Of a stretch of DNA of 64,000 nucleotides, positions 25,807 through 34,183 are shown one piece after another; the stretch's first letter is position 1; each line of letters starts with the position of its first letter. The stretch lies in assembly GCF_016924655.1 (NCBI RefSeq), contig NZ_JAFFJU010000004.1, positions 62,001 to 126,000 on the forward strand, in the 5' to 3' direction. The translations under genes were made by a program, and so were the position numbers. The notes beneath the pieces were generated by a model. That model made no database searches. It saw nothing but the letters and a program-made list of their open reading frames with translations, and was not told the DNA's origin. The stretch is from Sphingomonas arenae (lineage in GTDB: Bacteria > Pseudomonadota > Alphaproteobacteria > Sphingomonadales > Sphingomonadaceae).

Positions 25807-27024
25807 TTGTTGTTTTCCAAGAAGCTTGGTTCTGTTTGCGTGTTGCTTGCCGTTCTTGGGGGCTGTCGGACTGAGTCCGAGCCCACCACGGCAACTGTCG
25901 TCAAAATTCCTTCCTCGTCCTCCACGATGATGACCACGGCCACGACCTCGTCGACCGGCCTGGTGGTCAGCCCGTCCCCGACGCCAACCGGGACTACCAC
26001 GACGTCACCGACTTTGGCCGGAATGACTGCGATCAGCAGCAATTTCGACATCAACCGGGAACTCGTAACCGTGGGATCGATCCCGCGGTCCGCTTCACCG
26101 GACGTTGTCGGGGCCTTCCGTTTCCTGTGCATGCCGGGGCAGATCAGCTACGATGACCCGATCATCTATCCGGGCAAGCCGGGCGCCGCGCACCTTCATC
26201 AGTTCTTCGGCAATACGAAGGCCAACGCCTACTCGACCTACAGCTCCCTGAGGGGCGCTGGGGACTCGACCTGCATGTCGCCGCTCAATCGCTCGGCTTA
26301 CTGGATGCCGGCGATGCTCGACGGCAAAGGGAAGGTGGTGCGCCCGGACTACGTATCGATCTACTACAAGCGACGCCCAAAGAGCAGCCCGAAGTGCCAG
26401 GGTCTCGGCGGAACGGCCCAGGGGCTCGGCATCTGCGTCGACACGCCCAACGGCATCAAGTTCGTTTTCGGGTTCGACCCGACCAACCCGCAAGCTGCTC
26501 CAACCGGCGCGGCTTACTTCACCTGCTCCGGCACCGGCGCGGTGGCAGGCAAGTGGAAGACGATCACGGAGGCCGTGGGCAAGTGCCCGGTGGGGGCTCG
26601 TCTCGGTGCGGTCATCAATGCTCCCAAGTGCTGGGACGGCAAGAACCTCGACACGCCCAACCACCGCAGCCACATGGCCTACGTCTCCTATGGCAGCTGG
26701 GGCTACGAACGCTGTCCGACCACTCACCCCTACGTGGTCCCGACGTTCACCATGGGAGCGTGGTTTACCGTGGATGCCAATCTGAAGACCTGGTACCTGT
26801 CTTCGGACCACATGCTGCCGGGTGCGCTCCCGGGACAGACGTTCCACGCGGACTTCTTCATGGCGTGGGATCCTACCGTGAAGAAGATCTGGCACGAGAA
26901 CTGCATCGACAAGCTGCTCAATTGCTCGGACGGTGAACTCGGCAACGGCAAGGCGATCCACCAGACCTGGCCCAAGAGCTTCAACGCGAGCCCACGACTG
27001 GTCGCTGTTCCTCCGCACGCATGA
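25807..27024 (+). CDS. DUF1996 domain lipoprotein (paralogue B)
   Basis: A 405-residue paralogue of the protein at 19230. The signal peptide ends in the lipobox LGGC (Cys 20), so unlike paralogue A it should be lipid-anchored. A Ser/Thr/Pro linker follows (about 35-70), then the DUF1996 domain with HLHQFFGN (129-136), NHRSHMAY (285-292), THPYVVP (306-312), HADF (347-350) and ENCIDKLLNC (365-373). All ten domain cysteines of paralogue A are matched. The TTG start is inferred: it sits six bases after a G run and just before the basic LFSKK signal start. The next TTG, three bases on, is also possible. A longer in-frame start at 25738 would spoil the signal peptide. Confidence 0.8.
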   Translation: MLFSKKLGSVCVLLAVLGGCRTESEPTTATVVKIPSSSSTMMTTATTSSTGLVVSPSPTPTGTTTTSPTLAGMTAISSNFDINRELVTVGSIPRSASPDVVGAFRFLCMPGQISYDDPIIYPGKPGAAHLHQFFGNTKANAYSTYSSLRGAGDSTCMSPLNRSAYWMPAMLDGKGKVVRPDYVSIYYKRRPKSSPKCQGLGGTAQGLGICVDTPNGIKFVFGFDPTNPQAAPTGAAYFTCSGTGAVAGKWKTITEAVGKCPVGARLGAVINAPKCWDGKNLDTPNHRSHMAYVSYGSWGYERCPTTHPYVVPTFTMGAWFTVDANLKTWYLSSDHMLPGALPGQTFHADFFMAWDPTVKKIWHENCIDKLLNCSDGELGNGKAIHQTWPKSFNASPRLVAVPPHA

Positions 27025-27030
27025 TCGGGT

Positions 27031-27065
27031 CGGCCCGCTCCACTCTGGAAAGGTGAAGCGGGCCG
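27031..27065 (+). terminator. hairpin after the second DUF1996 gene
   Basis: Nine-base arms CGGCCCGCT and AGCGGGCCG flank a 17-base loop, starting seven bases after the stop codon. No T run follows, so it is a structural candidate only. Confidence 0.5.
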
Positions 27066-27171
27066 CTCGTCGGGCCTAATTGGCGTCTCGTCCAACCATT
27101 CGTCGGTCTGTCGAACAGTTGGTCCATAAGTGACGCCACATATGTAGCGCTCCTCGCAAAGGGGAGTTTGC

Positions 27172-29295
27172 ATGCGTTACTGGGTCTTGGGAAGTTCGGC
27201 TGCCGTGCTTGCGGCGCTCCCCGCGGCGGCTTCGACCGCCCAGATTCCTCCCGGCGACAATGCTCCTCATGTCTCGCCGACGCATGCCCGGACCCAAATC
27301 TACCCGGCCGACTTCTTCGCGCCCTTTGCCCCCACGACCGCGCTCGACATCGTCCGGCAGGTGCCCGGTTTCGTACTCGACCTCGGAAACACCGATATCC
27401 GTGGCTTTGCGGGCGCCGCGGGGAACGTCGTCATCAACGGCGCCCGGCCCAGTTCCAAGTCCGACTCCATCGAAACTCAGCTGAGCCGGATTCCGGCAGG
27501 CCGCGTGGTGCGGGTGGAGGTGGCGTCCGGTGACCTCTACGGCACCGACTATGCCGGTAAGGCGCAGGTGGCGAACGTGATCCTCTCGGCCGATGCTGGG
27601 ATGGACGGGAACGTCACGGGCAAGATCCGCCGGCTCTATACTGGCCGGATCGTCCCTGATCTTAGCGCCTCCGCCATGATCAAGCGCGGCAACTCCAGCT
27701 TCAACCTGTCCGCCGGAACCGGTCGAACGGATTACATCGAGGAAGGCACTGACACGGCGGTCTTCCTTCCGTCAGGCGACTTCAAGGAATTCCGCCGCAA
27801 GGTCAACGACATCCGGCCTCACGATCCCTACGTATCCGTAAACTGGGCCCTCGAACCTGCCGCCAATGAATCCGTGCGCCTGAACGCCCGCTTCGCTCCC
27901 AGCAAGTTCGACCTCATCCAGTCCAACCACGTGACCACGTTCGAAGGCGAGGAACGAGATGACCGGCTCACCCAGGACTATGACACGCGCGTGATCGAGT
28001 TCGGCGGGGATGTCACCCGTCCCCTCGCCGGCGGAGCGCTCAAGTTCGTCGGGCTTCTCAACCGCCGCAAGCGCGACGCGATCGAGACCTACTTCTTCCG
28101 CAGCGATGGCGGCGAAGACCTGCTGGGCGGCTTCCGTCAGTCGGACTTCAGCAAACGCGGCGAAACCATCGGACGCCTTAGCTGGTCTCGCCCCAAGGTT
28201 CTCGGCTTCAGCTTCGAAGCTGGCGGAGAGCTTGCCTACAACACCCTCGACAGCGATGTACGCCTGTTCGAATTCGACGAAGACGGATCGGAGGTCCGTA
28301 TCGACCTCCCCATCGACCAGGCGACGGTGAAGGAGCTTCGGGGCGAGCTGTTCGTCAACGCCGGTCGTCAGATCAGCAAGACGTTCCGGGTCGATCTCGG
28401 TCTCAACTATGAAGTTTCTCGCCTGAAGGTGCGCGGCGACGCGACCGCGGATCGCTCTCTCCGTTTCTTGAAGCCCAGCCTGACCCTGGACTGGAAGCCC
28501 AGCGGTGGGTGGCACGGCCAGGTCTCCATCCGCCGCACGGTCGCGCAGCTGGACTTCTACGACTTCATCAGCCTGGCCGAGCTTTCGTCGGACCGGGTCA
28601 ACGGCGGCAATGCCAACCTCCAGCCACAGCGTGCATGGGAAGTCCGCGGCGTCGTCGAGCATCCCCTCCTAGGCGACGGCCAGGTTCGCCTGGAAGGTGG
28701 CTTCGACCGCATCAGCCTCCTTCAGGATCGCATCCTCACCGAAGACGGGTTCGACGCCCCCGGAAACATCGGCACCGGCAAACGTCGCTTTGTGAGCTTC
28801 ACCGCGGATGCGCCACTAAGTCGATTTGGGATCAAGGGCGGCAGACTGAAGTTCAATGGCACCTTGCAGCGCACCCGGGTTGAAGACCCGATTACCGGTC
28901 GACCGCGCAAGTTCAGCGGCTTCTTTCCCAATTATGACTGGGAAGTGGAGTACCGGCAGGACATCGGCAAATTCGCCTACGGCCTAGAGGTCGGTCGTGA
29001 AGGCCGCATCACCTTCTTCCGCACGGACGAACTGGACAGCAACTTCAACAACAAGGTGTTTGGGACGGCCTTCGTCGAATATCGACCGGACGCCCGAACT
29101 ACCGTCACCTTCGACATCGACAATCTGTTCTCGAGCCATGGTCAGCGGGAGCGCATCTTCTACACCCCCAACCGAACCACTCCCGACCCTGACGAGCGGG
29201 AGTTCCGCGACCGCAACTACCATCGCGTCTTCGGCCTGACGGTTAGGCGCTCCTTTGGCGGCGCGAATGGCGGCGGGGGTGGCGCAAAGAGCTGA
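27172..29295 (+). CDS. TonB-dependent receptor
   Basis: A 707-residue outer-membrane protein. A signal peptide ends near AAASTAQ (residue 23). The plug domain covers about 45-145 (DIVRQVPGFVLDLGNTDIRG, then VVINGARPSSKSDS), and a beta-barrel of alternating strands extends to the C-terminal RNYHRVFGLTVRRSF followed by a short Gly tail. The substrate is unknown; no transporter or regulator gene is adjacent. It starts after a 148-base gene-free stretch holding the hairpin at 27031, with GGGG as ribosome site. Confidence 0.85.
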   Translation: MRYWVLGSSAAVLAALPAAASTAQIPPGDNAPHVSPTHARTQIYPADFFAPFAPTTALDIVRQVPGFVLDLGNTDIRGFAGAAGNVVINGARPSSKSDSIETQLSRIPAGRVVRVEVASGDLYGTDYAGKAQVANVILSADAGMDGNVTGKIRRLYTGRIVPDLSASAMIKRGNSSFNLSAGTGRTDYIEEGTDTAVFLPSGDFKEFRRKVNDIRPHDPYVSVNWALEPAANESVRLNARFAPSKFDLIQSNHVTTFEGEERDDRLTQDYDTRVIEFGGDVTRPLAGGALKFVGLLNRRKRDAIETYFFRSDGGEDLLGGFRQSDFSKRGETIGRLSWSRPKVLGFSFEAGGELAYNTLDSDVRLFEFDEDGSEVRIDLPIDQATVKELRGELFVNAGRQISKTFRVDLGLNYEVSRLKVRGDATADRSLRFLKPSLTLDWKPSGGWHGQVSIRRTVAQLDFYDFISLAELSSDRVNGGNANLQPQRAWEVRGVVEHPLLGDGQVRLEGGFDRISLLQDRILTEDGFDAPGNIGTGKRRFVSFTADAPLSRFGIKGGRLKFNGTLQRTRVEDPITGRPRKFSGFFPNYDWEVEYRQDIGKFAYGLEVGREGRITFFRTDELDSNFNNKVFGTAFVEYRPDARTTVTFDIDNLFSSHGQRERIFYTPNRTTPDPDEREFRDRNYHRVFGLTVRRSFGGANGGGGGAKS

Positions 29296-29305
29296 CCGGC
29301 GCTAA

Positions 29306-30532
29306 ATGGCCGGCATGCTGAAGACGCCGGATCACGCCAAGGGCCATGAGCCTTCCCTTCTGCCGTTCGATTGGCAGGACCCGTTTGGATTGGACGAGCA
29401 GCTCACCGACGATGAGCGCATGGTCCGTGACACGGCCGAGGGCTATGCGCAGGAAAGCCTGCAGCCCCGGGTCACCGAAGCCTATCTTCAGGAAAGCTTC
29501 GACCGCGAAATCCTGCGGGAGATGGGCCAGCTCGGCCTGCTCGGGGCCACCATCCCGAACGAATATGGCGGCGCGGGGCTCGGCTATGTCAGCTACGGCC
29601 TGATCGCCCGCGCGGTCGAGCGGGTGGACAGTGGCTACCGCTCCGCCATGTCGGTGCAGAGCTCGCTCGTGATGCATCCGATCTTTGCCTACGGCTCGGA
29701 AGAACAGCGCCGCAAGTATCTGCCGGGCCTCGCGAAAGGTGACCTGGTCGGCTGCTTCGGCCTGACGGAGCCCGACGCTGGCTCCGACCCGGGCGGCATG
29801 CGGACGCGGGCCGACAGGATCGACGGCGGCTACCGCCTGTCCGGCGCGAAGATGTGGATCACCAACTCGCCGATCGCGGACGTGTTCGTGGTCTGGGCGA
29901 AGTCGGAAGCGCACGGCGGCAAGATTCGCGGCTTCATCCTGGAAAAGGGCATGCCGGGCCTCACCGCTCCCGCCATCAAGCAGAAGCTCTCCTTGCGCGC
30001 CTCCATCACCGGCGAAATCGTGATGGACGGGGTAGAGGTCGGTGAGGACGCCCTCCTCCCCAATGTCGAAGGGCTAAAGGGCCCATTCGGCTGCCTCAAC
30101 CGCGCGCGCTACGGCATCGGCTGGGGCGCCATGGGCGCGGCCGAGGCCTGCTACGCTGCCGCCCGCCAGTACACGCTGGAGCGCAAGCAGTTCGACCGTC
30201 CGCTCGCCGCGACCCAGTTGGTGCAGCTCAAGCTCGCCAACATGATCACGGAGATCACGCTGGGCCTGCAGGCCGCCCTGCGCGTCGGCCGTCGCCTCGA
30301 AGCGGGGGAGCTGATCCCGGAGACGATCAGCCTGATCAAGCGCAACAACGTCGGCAAGGCACTGGAGATCGCCCGCGTCGCCCGTGACATGCACGGAGGC
30401 AATGGCATCAGCGCCGAATATCAGGTCATCCGGCACGCGCTGAACCTCGAGACGGTGAACACCTACGAGGGCACCCACGACGTCCACGCCCTGATCCTGG
30501 GCCGGGCGATCACGGGCATCAGCGCCTTCTAA
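29306..30532 (+). CDS. gcdH: glutaryl-CoA dehydrogenase
   Basis: A 408-residue acyl-CoA dehydrogenase that converts glutaryl-CoA to crotonyl-CoA and CO2 in lysine and tryptophan breakdown, using FAD. Features are [19 protein letters not shown] at the start, [18 protein letters not shown] with the Arg that binds the glutaryl carboxylate, [16 protein letters not shown] for FAD contact, and the catalytic Glu in [20 protein letters not shown]. Length and motifs match GcdH rather than other acyl-CoA dehydrogenases. It follows the receptor gene by 10 bases, though a functional link is not obvious. Confidence 0.93.
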   Translation: MAGMLKTPDHAKGHEPSLLPFDWQDPFGLDEQLTDDERMVRDTAEGYAQESLQPRVTEAYLQESFDREILREMGQLGLLGATIPNEYGGAGLGYVSYGLIARAVERVDSGYRSAMSVQSSLVMHPIFAYGSEEQRRKYLPGLAKGDLVGCFGLTEPDAGSDPGGMRTRADRIDGGYRLSGAKMWITNSPIADVFVVWAKSEAHGGKIRGFILEKGMPGLTAPAIKQKLSLRASITGEIVMDGVEVGEDALLPNVEGLKGPFGCLNRARYGIGWGAMGAAEACYAAARQYTLERKQFDRPLAATQLVQLKLANMITEITLGLQAALRVGRRLEAGELIPETISLIKRNNVGKALEIARVARDMHGGNGISAEYQVIRHALNLETVNTYEGTHDVHALILGRAITGISAF

Positions 30533-30569
30533 GACGTCGAAACAAGGCGGTAGCGCGCTTTCTTCGCCT

Positions 30570-30602
30570 CCCCTATGCTCCTCTTCGGGGTAGCATAAGG
30601 GG
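30570..30602 (+). promoter_or_regulatory. hairpin overlapping the lemA ribosome-binding region
   Basis: CCCCTATGCT pairs with AGCATA-A-GGGG (one bulged A) around a 11-base loop. The 3' arm runs into the GGGGGAAG ribosome site of the gene at 30611, so folding may limit translation. It could also act as terminator for gcdH. Confidence 0.4.
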
Positions 30603-30610
30603 GAAGTGCC

Positions 30611-31183
30611 ATGGGGCTTGCGGGTTGGATCATCCTGGGCGTCGTCGCCTTGGTGCTGCTCTACATTGTCGGCATCTACAATCGGCTGGTCAGGCTCCGG
30701 GCGCTGGTGAAGGAGGGCTTCAGCGGGATCACGGTCCAGCTGCGTCGCCGCGCCGACCTCATCCCCAACCTGGTCGAGACGGTTCAGGGCTACGCCACCC
30801 ACGAACGCGACACGCTGGAGGCGGTCATCGCCCATCGCACGGACCCGGTGAAGGCCGGCTCGGTCCAGGCGACCGCGCAGGCAGACGCGGCTTTCAGCGG
30901 GATGCTCGGGCGACTCATGGCCGTTGCCGAGGCCTATCCCGACCTCAAGGCCAATACCAATTTCCTCGACTTGCAGGACGAGCTGTCCAGCATCGAGGGC
31001 GAGCTTCAGGGCGCCCGGCGCTACTACAACGCCACGGTGCGCGACCTGAACACCAGTATCCAGACCTTCCCCAATGTTTTCGTCGCCCGGCCGCTCGGGT
31101 TCGCCGAGGAGCCCTTTTACCAGGACGAGGATCCCGCCATCCAGTCCGCACCCAAGGTCAGCTTCGGCAAATCCGCGGCTTGA
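30611..31183 (+). CDS. lemA: LemA family protein
   Basis: A 190-residue protein with an N-terminal transmembrane helix (LAGWIILGVVALVLLYIVG, about 3-21) and a four-helix LemA domain: YNRLVRLRALVKEGFSGI, RRADLIPNLVETVQGY, LSSIEGELQGARRYYNATVRDLN. Family members face the periplasm and their role is poorly defined. The next gene, a DUF2207 protein, follows after 5 bases. LemA with DUF2207 or TPM-domain proteins is a common bacterial pairing. Confidence 0.9.
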   Translation: MGLAGWIILGVVALVLLYIVGIYNRLVRLRALVKEGFSGITVQLRRRADLIPNLVETVQGYATHERDTLEAVIAHRTDPVKAGSVQATAQADAAFSGMLGRLMAVAEAYPDLKANTNFLDLQDELSSIEGELQGARRYYNATVRDLNTSIQTFPNVFVARPLGFAEEPFYQDEDPAIQSAPKVSFGKSAA

Positions 31184-31188
31184 AGCCG

Positions 31189-33102
31189 ATGCGCCGCCTG
31201 ATCGCGCTCGCCGTGTTGCTGCTGGCGCTCTGGCCGGCCGCAGCCAGCGCGGACGAACGCATCCTCCGCTTCTCCAGCGATGTCGCCATCCAGCCCGACG
31301 CCTCCCTCCTGGTCACGGAAACCATCGAAATCCGGGCCGAGCACAACCAGATCAACCGCGGCATCTTCCGCGACTTCCCGACCCGCTACCGCGACCGGAC
31401 GGGACGGCAGGTTCGCGTCGGCTTCGAACTGCTCGGCACGGAACGCAACGGCCTCTCGGAGCCTTCGCGTGTCGAGCGCGTCGGCAACGGCGTCCGCATC
31501 CGGATCGGGGATGCCGACACGCTGATCCCCGTGGGCGAGCACCGCTACGTCATCCGCTACCGAACCGACCGCCAGATCGGGCGCTTCGACAAATACGATG
31601 AGCTCTACTGGAACGCGACCGGCAACGGCTGGGCCTTCCCGATCGACCTCGCCGAGGCAACCATCCGCGTCCCCAGCCAGGTCCGCTTCGGCCAGCGGGC
31701 CGCCTACACCGGGCTTCAAGGCTCAACCGATCGTTTCGCCCGGGTCGTCGACGAAAAGCCTGGCCTTATCCACTTCCAGACCACAGCGCCGCTCGCCCCA
31801 TACGAGGGCCTCACCGTTGCCGCGGCCTTCCCGAAGGGCGTGGTCGCAGAGCCCTCCCAAGGCGAGAAGCTGCGCGACTGGTTCGCCGACACCGGCGCAC
31901 CGCTTGTTGGTCTGCTGAGCCTGCTCGGCGTCCTCGGCTACTACTACGTGGCTTGGAAACGGGCTGGCCGTGGACCCCTCGCCGGGACGGTGGTCCCCCT
32001 CTTCTCTCCGCCCGACGACCTCAGCCCCGCCGCCGTACGCTACGTCACTCGCATGGGCAGCGACAACCGGACCGTCGCCTCTGCCCTGGTCGACCTCGGC
32101 GTACGCGGCAAGCTCCGCATGGAGGAGGTGGACGGCGGCTGGTTCGGCAGCGACAAGACGCGCCTCCGCCGCGAGGCGGGAGCGACTTTTACAGACCTCC
32201 CCGCCCCAGAAGCTGCGCTCGCCGCCGAACTGTTCGAGGACGGCGACGAAATCCTGATGAGCCAGAAGGAGTACAAGACCTTCCAGGCGGCCTCCTCCGC
32301 CCTGCAGGCGCGCCTCAAGAAAGCTTATGAAGACCGCCTGTTCGTCCGCAACTGGCGCTGGTCGCTCGGCGGTCTCGCCGCTTTCCTGACGGCGATCGGC
32401 GTCACGGCCGGCGTGGTCGCGTGGAGCGACGGCGACCGCCGCGGCGAGCTGATGCTGGTGGTCGGGGTCGGCGCCTTCATCGTCGCCTGGCTGCTCTACA
32501 AGGCCCACCTCATGAGCGAAGGCGGGAGCCGCTGGGGACTCGCACTTCTGGCCGGCGTGTCAGCAATCGCCGGCATCGCATGCACTGCCATCCTCATCCC
32601 GCTGGCGCTTGCCACCGGCAACATCGTGCCACTGGCCCTCCCCTTCATCGCGCTGCCGGTGGTGATCTCCGCCTTCTGGTGGATGGCCGCGCCCACGGTC
32701 GAGGGGCGCAAGGTCATGGACCGGATTGCCGGCTTCAAGCAGTATCTCTCCATTGCTGAGCGGGAGCGGTTGGAGCGCATGCATCCGCCGCAGGACACGC
32801 CCGAACTGTTCGAGCGCTATCTGCCTTATGCGGTGGCCCTCGGCGTCGAAAATCGCTGGGCCAAGCGCTTCCAGGGCGTGCTCGCTGCCGCCGCCGCAAC
32901 TCCCGGACAACAGCACGGCTTCACCTGGTACTCCGGCAGCCGCAGCCCATGGAACGACGCGAGCGGCTTCTCCCGCAGCATCGGCGCGGCGCTCACCAGC
33001 ACGATCAGTTCAAGTTCTACATCCCCCGGCTCCAAGAGCGGGTCCGGCGGCGGCGGCTTCTCGGGCGGCGGTGGTGGCGGGGGAGGCGGCGGAGGCTGGT
33101 AA
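31189..33102 (+). CDS. DUF2207 family membrane protein
   Basis: A 637-residue protein. A signal peptide (LIALAVLLLALWPAAASA) precedes the extracytoplasmic DUF2207 beta domain (about 22-240, with NRGIFRDFPTRYRDR and YRTDRQIGRFDKYDELYWN). Then come a helix near 245-265, a cytoplasmic winged-helix-like region, a central group of four helices (about 385-500), and a C-terminal tail of nearly pure Gly/Ser ending in Trp (SGGGGFSGGG and a Gly run). The ATG is chosen because it gives a clean signal peptide 5 bases after lemA; the frame also stays open through lemA, which is a shadow. Function is unknown; a surface or envelope role with LemA is likely. Confidence 0.88.
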   Translation: MRRLIALAVLLLALWPAAASADERILRFSSDVAIQPDASLLVTETIEIRAEHNQINRGIFRDFPTRYRDRTGRQVRVGFELLGTERNGLSEPSRVERVGNGVRIRIGDADTLIPVGEHRYVIRYRTDRQIGRFDKYDELYWNATGNGWAFPIDLAEATIRVPSQVRFGQRAAYTGLQGSTDRFARVVDEKPGLIHFQTTAPLAPYEGLTVAAAFPKGVVAEPSQGEKLRDWFADTGAPLVGLLSLLGVLGYYYVAWKRAGRGPLAGTVVPLFSPPDDLSPAAVRYVTRMGSDNRTVASALVDLGVRGKLRMEEVDGGWFGSDKTRLRREAGATFTDLPAPEAALAAELFEDGDEILMSQKEYKTFQAASSALQARLKKAYEDRLFVRNWRWSLGGLAAFLTAIGVTAGVVAWSDGDRRGELMLVVGVGAFIVAWLLYKAHLMSEGGSRWGLALLAGVSAIAGIACTAILIPLALATGNIVPLALPFIALPVVISAFWWMAAPTVEGRKVMDRIAGFKQYLSIAERERLERMHPPQDTPELFERYLPYAVALGVENRWAKRFQGVLAAAAATPGQQHGFTWYSGSRSPWNDASGFSRSIGAALTSTISSSSTSPGSKSGSGGGGFSGGGGGGGGGGGW

Positions 33103-33639
33103 TCAGCCCCAGGCCGGCCGACGAAGGACGATCGTCGGCTCGTCCTTGTAGCGGGTTTCAGAATGGCGTTCGAACCCAAGCCGCTCCGCCAGCTTCAGCG
33201 AAGGATCGTTTTCCGGCGCGATGATTGCCCAGATCGGCGTCGGCGCAAGATGCGCTTCGGCCCAGTCGAGCACGACCCGGCACGCTTCCGACGCAAAGCC
33301 CTGCCCATGCGCCTCTGTCGCGAAGATCCAACCCATCTCGGGCTGCTCACCGAACTCCGGCTCCAGGTCGCGCCAGGCGGTGAAGATTCCGGCGTTGCCA
33401 ATCAGCTTGCCGTCACTGCGGCGCTCCACGGCCCACGTGCCGAAGCCGTTCCAGACCCATCCACCGACGGCGGCGGTCAGGCGGCGGAACACGTCTTCCG
33501 CGCTCATGGGCGTGCCGCCGAAATGGCGAGTGACCTCTGGCTCCGCGCAGATGGCGAGCCATGGGCGGAAGTCCTCCTTCCGCCATTCGCGAAGCACGAG
33601 CCGCTCGGACTCCAGTCGTGGAGCCGAGCGGATGCTCAC
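33103..33639 (-). CDS. GNAT family N-acetyltransferase (RimJ/RimL type)
   Basis: A 178-residue enzyme starting at GTG directly after the rpmE stop. The RimJ/RimL layout is seen: RLESERLVLREWRKEDF at the N-terminus, the middle strand IGNAGIFTAWRDL, and the acetyl-CoA loop ATEAHGQGFASEACRVVLDWA with the Q-G-x-A pattern, then ENDPSLKLAERLGF. The target could be a protein N-terminus or a small amine. It forms a two-gene unit with rpmE and converges with the DUF2207 gene, their stops abutting. Confidence 0.82.
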   Translation of the reverse strand: MSIRSAPRLESERLVLREWRKEDFRPWLAICAEPEVTRHFGGTPMSAEDVFRRLTAAVGGWVWNGFGTWAVERRSDGKLIGNAGIFTAWRDLEPEFGEQPEMGWIFATEAHGQGFASEACRVVLDWAEAHLAPTPIWAIIAPENDPSLKLAERLGFERHSETRYKDEPTIVLRRPAWG

Positions 33640-33870
33640 TTACTTCTTGCCGAGAGTCAGGCCGCCGAAGCGCTTGTTGAAGCGCGCCACCTGGCCACCC
33701 GTGTCGAGCATGCGGTTGTTGCCGCCGGTCCAGGCCGGGTGCACCGACGGATCGATGTCCAGCTGCAGCGTGTCGCCTTCCTTGCCGTAGGTCGACCGCG
33801 TCTGGAACGTCGTGCCGTCCGTCAGCTGGACGGTGATGAAGTGATAGTCCGGGTGGGTCCCGCTCTTCAT
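33640..33870 (-). CDS. rpmE: 50S ribosomal protein L31 (bL31)
   Basis: A 76-residue ribosomal protein starting [19 protein letters not shown] and containing [20 protein letters not shown] and [13 protein letters not shown], conserved in bL31. It has no cysteine, so it is the zinc-independent (C-minus) form common in alphaproteobacteria. It is followed without gap by the acetyltransferase gene. A promoter shared in layout with that of rpsB lies about 55 bases upstream. Confidence 0.96.
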   Translation of the reverse strand: MKSGTHPDYHFITVQLTDGTTFQTRSTYGKEGDTLQLDIDPSVHPAWTGGNNRMLDTGGQVARFNKRFGGLTLGKK

Positions 33871-33924
33871 GGTGCAATTCCTCGGATCTGGCTGGTTCCG
33901 ACCAGCCTCATGGATGTCGCGCGC

Positions 33925-33952
33925 CCCTAGCGAAGGAGGATTGACTTGACAA
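33925..33952 (-). promoter_or_regulatory. candidate rpmE promoter
   Basis: On the minus strand TTGTCA is followed after 16 bases by CTAGGG within CGCTAGGGGCGC. The rpsB upstream region has the same CGCTAGGGGCGC word with the same 16-base spacing to a TTG-containing hexamer, which supports a shared promoter type for ribosomal protein genes. Confidence 0.4.
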
Positions 33953-33968
33953 GCTTTGACCCCCGGCG

Positions 33969-34081
33969 CGACAGGGCGGCCAGGGCTGAGGTCAAGGAAG
34001 CCGGTGGGACGCCGGCGCTGTGCCCGCAACTGTATGCCGCCCTCTTGGGCGGACAAGTCAGATACTTGCCTCAACCTGTCG
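33969..34081 (+). ncRNA. cobalamin riboswitch
   Basis: The B12 aptamer core is present: AAGGAAGCCGGTG, the P-stem partner GCCGGCGCTG, CCCGCAACTGT (B12 box region), then AAGTCAGATACTTGCC. A closing helix can form between CGACAGG (33969-33975) and CCTGTCG (34075-34081). It lies upstream of a btuB-F-C-D operon, as expected for repression by adenosylcobalamin or another cobalamin. The 5' boundary could lie somewhat upstream. Confidence 0.9.
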
Positions 34082-34145
34082 TCCGTCTTTTCGCCCGGGG
34101 TCAGCCGGAAGGACGTGGAATGGCCGGGCATCTGCGCGGACAGAT

Positions 34146-34172
34146 CCTCCGAGACGACGTTTCGTCCGGAGG
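34146..34172 (+). promoter_or_regulatory. ribosome-site-sequestering hairpin of the cobalamin riboswitch
   Basis: CCTCCG pairs with CGGAGG and an inner GACG with CGTC, enclosing a six-base loop with one bulged A. The 3' arm contains the GGAGG ribosome site for the gene at 34184. This is a plausible OFF-state expression platform acting on translation. Confidence 0.6.
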
Positions 34173-34183
34173 TAAGCGTCACC

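Noticed and set aside
30625-31188. N-terminal extension of the DUF2207 frame through lemA
   Set aside because: The extension is a shadow of lemA; the start at 31189 gives a clean signal peptide.
33052-33099. Poly-glycine run as a possible tandem repeat or slippage site
   Set aside because: It is the in-frame Gly-rich tail ending in Trp that is common in DUF2207 and TPM-type proteins.
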